A stretch of 44,262 nt of DNA from Streptomyces sp. XY006 (lineage in GTDB: Bacteria; Actinomycetota; Actinomycetes; Streptomycetales; Streptomycetaceae): NCBI RefSeq assembly GCF_002237655.1, contig NZ_NOKT01000045.1, forward strand, positions 1 to 44,262, read 5' to 3'. The notes below the pieces were generated by a model that searched no databases, had not been told where the DNA came from, and was given only the letters and a program-made list of their open reading frames with translations. Each line of letters starts with the position of its first letter. Position 1 is the first letter of the stretch. Both the position numbers and the translations under genes were made by a program. Below are positions 40,838 to 44,262 of the stretch, one piece after another.

Positions 40838-43333
40838 TTACCGGCCGGCGCTGTCCACGACCGCCGACCACTCGTCCAGCAGGGCCTGCGCGGAGGCGTC
40901 GTCCGGCCCCTCGGCCCACAGGTGGGTGACGGCCTCGGCCGGGTCGGGCAGCACCATCACCCAGCGCCCGTCCGTCTCCACCACGCGCACACCGTCCGTG
41001 GTGTCCACGAAACGGTCCCCGGCCGCCTCGACGACCCGCCGCATCACGAGCCCCTTGACGGCCCACGGGGTGGCCAGGTCCCGCTTCAGGACGTGCGCCC
41101 GCGGAATCCGCGCGTCGATCTGGCTGAGCGTGAGCTGCGTCCGCGCCACCAGCCCGATCAGCCGCACGAAGGCCGCGGTGGCGTCGTACACGCTGCTGAA
41201 CTCGGGGACGATGAAGCCGCCCTTGCCGTCGCCGCCGAAGATCGTCCCTTCCTCACCGCCCACGCGCGTGAGGTCGTCGGGAGAGGTCGTCGTCCACTCG
41301 ACCTGGGTCCCGTGGTACGCCGCCACCTGCTCGGCGATCCGGGTCGTGGTCACCGGCAGGGCGACCCGGCCACTGCGCCGCTCGGCGGCGACCAGGTCCA
41401 GCATCACCAGCAGCGCCCGGTCGTCCTCGATGATCCGGCCCTTCTCGTCGACGAGCGACAGCCGCTCACCGACCGGGTCGAACCGCACGCCGAACGCGGC
41501 CCCCGAGGACGCCACGATCTCGCCGAGCCGCACCATGCCGGACCGCCGCATGTCGGCGGTCTCGGTGGGCCGGGACTCGTCGAGGCCGGGGTTGATCGTC
41601 AGCGAGTCGACCCCGAGCTTCCCGAGGAGGCTCGGCAGCACGAGACCGGCGCTTCCGTTGGACGCGTCCACGACGACCTTGAGTCCGGACTCCGCGATCC
41701 CGGTCGTGTCGACGTTCCGCAGCAACGAGCCGGTGTAGGAGTCGAAGACGCTGGCGGGGAAGTGCAGGTCACCGATCTCGCCCGGGAAGGCACGACGGTA
41801 CTCCTGCCGCGCGAACACCCGGTCCAGCTTGCGCTGGCTGCCCTGCGACAGGTCGGCGCCCTGACCGTCGAAGAACATGATGTCGACGGAGTCCGGCACT
41901 CCGGGAGTCGTCCGGATCATGATGCCGCCGGCGCTGCCCCGCGCGGTCTGCTGCCGCGCCACGGGCAGCGGCACGTTCTCCAGGTCCCGTACGTCGATGG
42001 CACTCGCCTGCAGCGCGGAGATCACCGCCCGCTTCAGCGCACGGGCACCACGCGAGTGGTCGCGGGCCGTGGTGACGGTCGAGCCCTTCTTGAGGGTCGT
42101 GGCGTACGCGCCCGCCAGTCGCACGGCCAGTTCCGGCGTGATCTCGACGTTCAGGATTCCGGAGACACCCCGGGCACCGAAGAGGTGCGCCTGTCCTCTG
42201 GACTCCCAGATCACCGAGGTGTTGACGAAGGCGCCGGCCTCGATGGTCTTGAACGGGTAGACCCGCACATTGCCCTGCACGATCGATTCTTCACCGATCA
42301 GGCACTCGTCACCGATGACCGCCCCGTCCTCGATCCGTGCCGCGCGCATGATGTCGGTGTTCTTCCCGACCACGCACCCGCGGAGATTGCTGTGGGGGCC
42401 CACGTAGACGTTGTCGTGAACGACGGCCTTGTGCAGGAAGGCGCCGCTCTTGACCACCACGTTGGAGCCCACGACGGTGTGCTCACGGATTTCGGCGCCG
42501 GCCTCGACCTTGGCGTAGTCGCCGATATAGACGGGGCCGCGCAGTACGGCGTCCGGGTGCACCTCGGCGCCCTCGGCCACCCACACACCGGGCGAGATCT
42601 CGAATCCGTCGATGTCGACGTCGACCTTGCCCTCGAGTACGTCGGCCTGCGCCTTCACGTAGCTCTCGTGCGTGCCGACGTCCTCCCAGTAGCCCTCGGC
42701 AATGAAGCCGTAGATGGGCTTGCCTTCCTTCATCAGCTGCGGGAAGACGTCACCGGACCAGTCGACGGGCACATCGGCCTCGACGTAGTCGAAGACCTCC
42801 GGCTCCATCACGTAGATGCCGGTGTTCACCGTGTCGGAGAAGACCTGGCCCCAGGTGGGCTTCTCCAGGAAGCGCTCCACCTTGCCTTCCTCGTCGACAA
42901 TGGTGATACCGAACTCCAAAGGATTGGGCACGCGGGTCAGACAGACCGTGACCAGCGCTCCCTTTTCCTTGTGGAAATTGATCAGCTCGGTGAGGTCGAA
43001 ATCAGTCAGCGCATCGCCGGAGATGACGAGGAAGGCGTCGTCCTTCAGCGCCTCTTCCGCGTTCTTGACACTTCCGGCGGTACCGAGTGGCTTCTCCTCA
43101 TTGGCATAGGTGAGCTCCATTCCGAGCTCTTCGCCGTCACCGAAGTAGTTCTTGACGAGCGAGGCCAGGAACTGGACAGTCACGACTGTTTCGTTGAGCC
43201 CATGCCTTTTGAGCAGCCGCAGCACGTGCTCCATGATCGGGCGGTTGGCCACAGGCAGGAGCGGCTTGGGCATGCTTGAGGTCATGGGACGAAGGCGCGT
43301 GCCTTCGCCTCCGGCCATCACTACGGCCTTCAT
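40838..43333 (-). CDS. mannose-1-phosphate guanylyltransferase-like protein fused to a phosphomannomutase-like domain
   Basis: An 831-residue three-part enzyme. Residues 1-235 form a nucleotidyltransferase (MKAVVMAGGEGTRLRPMTSSMPKPLLPV, then VISGDALTDFDL with the metal Asp) that should make a nucleotide sugar, probably GDP-mannose. Residues 250-380 are left-handed beta-helix repeats (VYIGDYAKVEAGAEI...). Residues 385-831 resemble phosphoglucomutase/phosphomannomutase. The usual TASHNP phosphoserine loop reads IRTTPGVPDS and the DxDxDR metal site reads DPVGER, so mutase activity is doubtful. ATG 43331-43333 with GGAGGA about 10 bases upstream. The product may feed mannosylated lipids or glycoproteins, next to the phosphatidyltransferase gene. 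Confidence 0.93.
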   Translation of the reverse strand: MKAVVMAGGEGTRLRPMTSSMPKPLLPVANRPIMEHVLRLLKRHGLNETVVTVQFLASLVKNYFGDGEELGMELTYANEEKPLGTAGSVKNAEEALKDDAFLVISGDALTDFDLTELINFHKEKGALVTVCLTRVPNPLEFGITIVDEEGKVERFLEKPTWGQVFSDTVNTGIYVMEPEVFDYVEADVPVDWSGDVFPQLMKEGKPIYGFIAEGYWEDVGTHESYVKAQADVLEGKVDVDIDGFEISPGVWVAEGAEVHPDAVLRGPVYIGDYAKVEAGAEIREHTVVGSNVVVKSGAFLHKAVVHDNVYVGPHSNLRGCVVGKNTDIMRAARIEDGAVIGDECLIGEESIVQGNVRVYPFKTIEAGAFVNTSVIWESRGQAHLFGARGVSGILNVEITPELAVRLAGAYATTLKKGSTVTTARDHSRGARALKRAVISALQASAIDVRDLENVPLPVARQQTARGSAGGIMIRTTPGVPDSVDIMFFDGQGADLSQGSQRKLDRVFARQEYRRAFPGEIGDLHFPASVFDSYTGSLLRNVDTTGIAESGLKVVVDASNGSAGLVLPSLLGKLGVDSLTINPGLDESRPTETADMRRSGMVRLGEIVASSGAAFGVRFDPVGERLSLVDEKGRIIEDDRALLVMLDLVAAERRSGRVALPVTTTRIAEQVAAYHGTQVEWTTTSPDDLTRVGGEEGTIFGGDGKGGFIVPEFSSVYDATAAFVRLIGLVARTQLTLSQIDARIPRAHVLKRDLATPWAVKGLVMRRVVEAAGDRFVDTTDGVRVVETDGRWVMVLPDPAEAVTHLWAEGPDDASAQALLDEWSAVVDSAGR

Positions 43334-43448
43334 GTCGGAAGCGTCCTCCTCGAAGAGACGACGGTCTAGCCGACTTCCCCCGCGAGGATTCTCCCGCACT
43401 TTTCGACCACGGGCCATCGCACCGCGCTGGGCGGAGGAATCCGCGAGT

Positions 43449-44057
43449 TCAATCGGTCATGGCGTCCGCACGGACCAGGCGGCGGACTTGTACCACGTAG
43501 AGGACTCCTGCCCACCAATACAGCGTTGTACCCCATCCGGCGAACGCCCATCCGAAAATAGCAGCCAGTGACGAGATCCAACCACTTCCGTCACTGAGCA
43601 GGAGCAGGGGGAAGGCATACATCAGGTTGAACGTGGCGGCCTTGCCCAGGAAGTTCACCTGCGGCGGCGGATAGCCGTGCCGACGGAGGATGCCCACCAT
43701 CACCAGCAGAACCAGCTCCCTCGCGAGAAGTACGCCGGTCAACCACAGGGGCAGAATCTCACGCCACGTGAGGCCGACCAATGTCGAGAGAATGTAGAGC
43801 CGGTCGGCCGCAGGGTCGAGAAGCCGGCCGAGGCTGCTGATCTGGTTCCAGCGCCGCGCGAGCTTGCCGTCCAGGTAGTCGCTGATGCCGCTCAGAGCCA
43901 GCACCAGGAGGGCCCAGCCGTCACTCTTGGGCCCACCGAACTCAGGCCTCAGGATCAGCCACAGGAAGAGGGGCACGCCGACGAGCCGCGCCATGCTGAG
44001 GATGTTCGGGATGGTGAGCACACGGTCCGTCTGGACGCGAGTCTCCTGAACCTCCAC
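43449..44057 (-). CDS. CDP-alcohol phosphatidyltransferase (PgsA-like)
   Basis: A 202-residue membrane enzyme with about six helices that transfers a phosphatidyl group from CDP-diacylglycerol to an alcohol. The full signature D-x2-DG-x2-AR-x8-G-x3-D-x3-D is present in DYLDGKLARRWNQISSLGRLLDPAAD (about 65-91). In this gene block the mycobacterial counterpart is PgsA2. The alcohol could be glycerol-3-phosphate or inositol phosphate; the sequence alone does not decide. GTG 44055-44057 has GGAGG seven bases upstream; longer frames run into the rRNA terminator. It lies downstream of the rRNA operon terminator and about 115 bases upstream of the transferase gene. Confidence 0.93.
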   Translation of the reverse strand: MEVQETRVQTDRVLTIPNILSMARLVGVPLFLWLILRPEFGGPKSDGWALLVLALSGISDYLDGKLARRWNQISSLGRLLDPAADRLYILSTLVGLTWREILPLWLTGVLLARELVLLVMVGILRRHGYPPPQVNFLGKAATFNLMYAFPLLLLSDGSGWISSLAAIFGWAFAGWGTTLYWWAGVLYVVQVRRLVRADAMTD

Positions 44058-44113
44058 CCGGGTGCCTCCTGGGGGAAACGTGCCAACGATGCCCCCTGAC
44101 CTTACCTCAACGC

Positions 44114-44158
44114 AAAAAAGCTCTGGCTCTCGGGCTGTGATGCCCAAGAGCCAGAGCT
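44114..44158 (-). terminator. rRNA operon terminator
   Basis: On the minus strand, AGCTCTGGCTCT-GGGC pairs with GCCC-AGAGCCAGAGCT (44119-44158, one mismatch, 6-base loop) and is followed by a run of six T. A classic intrinsic terminator 9 bases after 5S rRNA. Confidence 0.95.
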
Positions 44159-44166
44159 CTAAAAGG

Positions 44167-44262
44167 AGTTCGGCGGCGTCCTACTCTCCCACAGGGTCCC
44201 CCCTGCAGTACCATCGGCGCTGTAAGGCTTAGCTTCCGGGTTCGGAATGTAACCGGGCGTTT
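44167..44262 (-). rRNA. rrf: 5S ribosomal RNA, 3' part (runs off the window)
   Basis: The minus strand reads ...CCCGGTTACATTCCGAACC, GGAAGCTAAGCC, GATGGTACTGCAGGGG, GTGGGAGAGTAGGACGCCGCCGAACT: the conserved 5S core and 3' end of Streptomyces. About 96 of roughly 120 bases are inside; the 5' end, 23S and 16S lie beyond the right edge. Confidence 0.96.

Noticed and set aside
40700..43279. Long plus-strand open frame opposite the nucleotidyltransferase fusion
   Set aside because: Antisense shadow; the translation is low-complexity His/Asp/Val/Gly-rich text typical of reversed coding sequence.

Overview
The window is a piece of a Streptomyces (or very close actinomycete) chromosome. Support for this: very high GC with GC-rich third codon positions throughout, frequent GTG starts with GGAGG-type ribosome sites, several apparently leaderless transcripts, actinobacterial families (DUF5999, DUF1707, MocR regulators, FtsR-like MerR, GarA-like FHA protein), and a 5S rRNA gene at the right edge. 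No insertion sequence, prophage, tRNA or CRISPR array was seen. Base composition looks even, so there is no clear island.

Left part (1-10 kb): the 3' end of a proline-rich protein, a TPR-like protein, uracil-DNA glycosylase under a RecA-NDp type damage promoter, a peptide-type ABC binding lipoprotein, two short-chain dehydrogenases, a secreted Excalibur-like protein, a translationally coupled HipA-like kinase/DUF3037 pair, a Rieske lipoprotein, an isochorismatase-fold protein lacking its catalytic residues, a PNPOx-fold protein behind a double palindrome, and a LysR regulator divergent from an EamA exporter.

Middle (10-23 kb): a MocR regulator divergent from a second PNPOx-fold protein with a perfect palindrome between them, two more EamA exporters, a stand-alone Clp N-domain protein with a stop-containing tandem repeat at its 3' end, a PadR regulator with its likely operator, a PhzF-family enzyme, a CPBP membrane protease, a GCS2-family ligase and two small Streptomyces proteins (one DUF5999). 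A decayed LacI-family gene follows, tail to tail with a four-gene xylo-oligosaccharide operon: binding lipoprotein, two permeases and a GH10 xylanase (22.4-26.7 kb). LacI-like palindromes lie at that operon's promoter.

Right part (27-44 kb): an APC-superfamily transporter with a cytosolic tail and a DUF1707 protein precede a block read leftwards. From its upstream end the block holds a CDP-alcohol phosphatidyltransferase, a sugar-phosphate nucleotidyltransferase fused to a degenerate phosphomannomutase domain, DUF881, small basic protein (DUF1290), DUF881, a GarA/OdhI-like FHA protein with a zinc ribbon, an FtsR-like MerR regulator, a bifunctional-nuclease family protein, a second MerR regulator, DNA polymerase IV and glycine decarboxylase GcvP. 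A tandem glycine riboswitch controls gcvP. Apart from polymerase IV and the sugar-nucleotide enzyme, the order matches the pgsA2-DUF881-Sbp-DUF881-garA-ftsR-bfn-merR-gcvB block of mycobacteria, where the FHA protein links kinase signalling to 2-oxoglutarate/glutamate metabolism. The window ends in an rRNA operon terminator and the 3' part of 5S rRNA on the minus strand.
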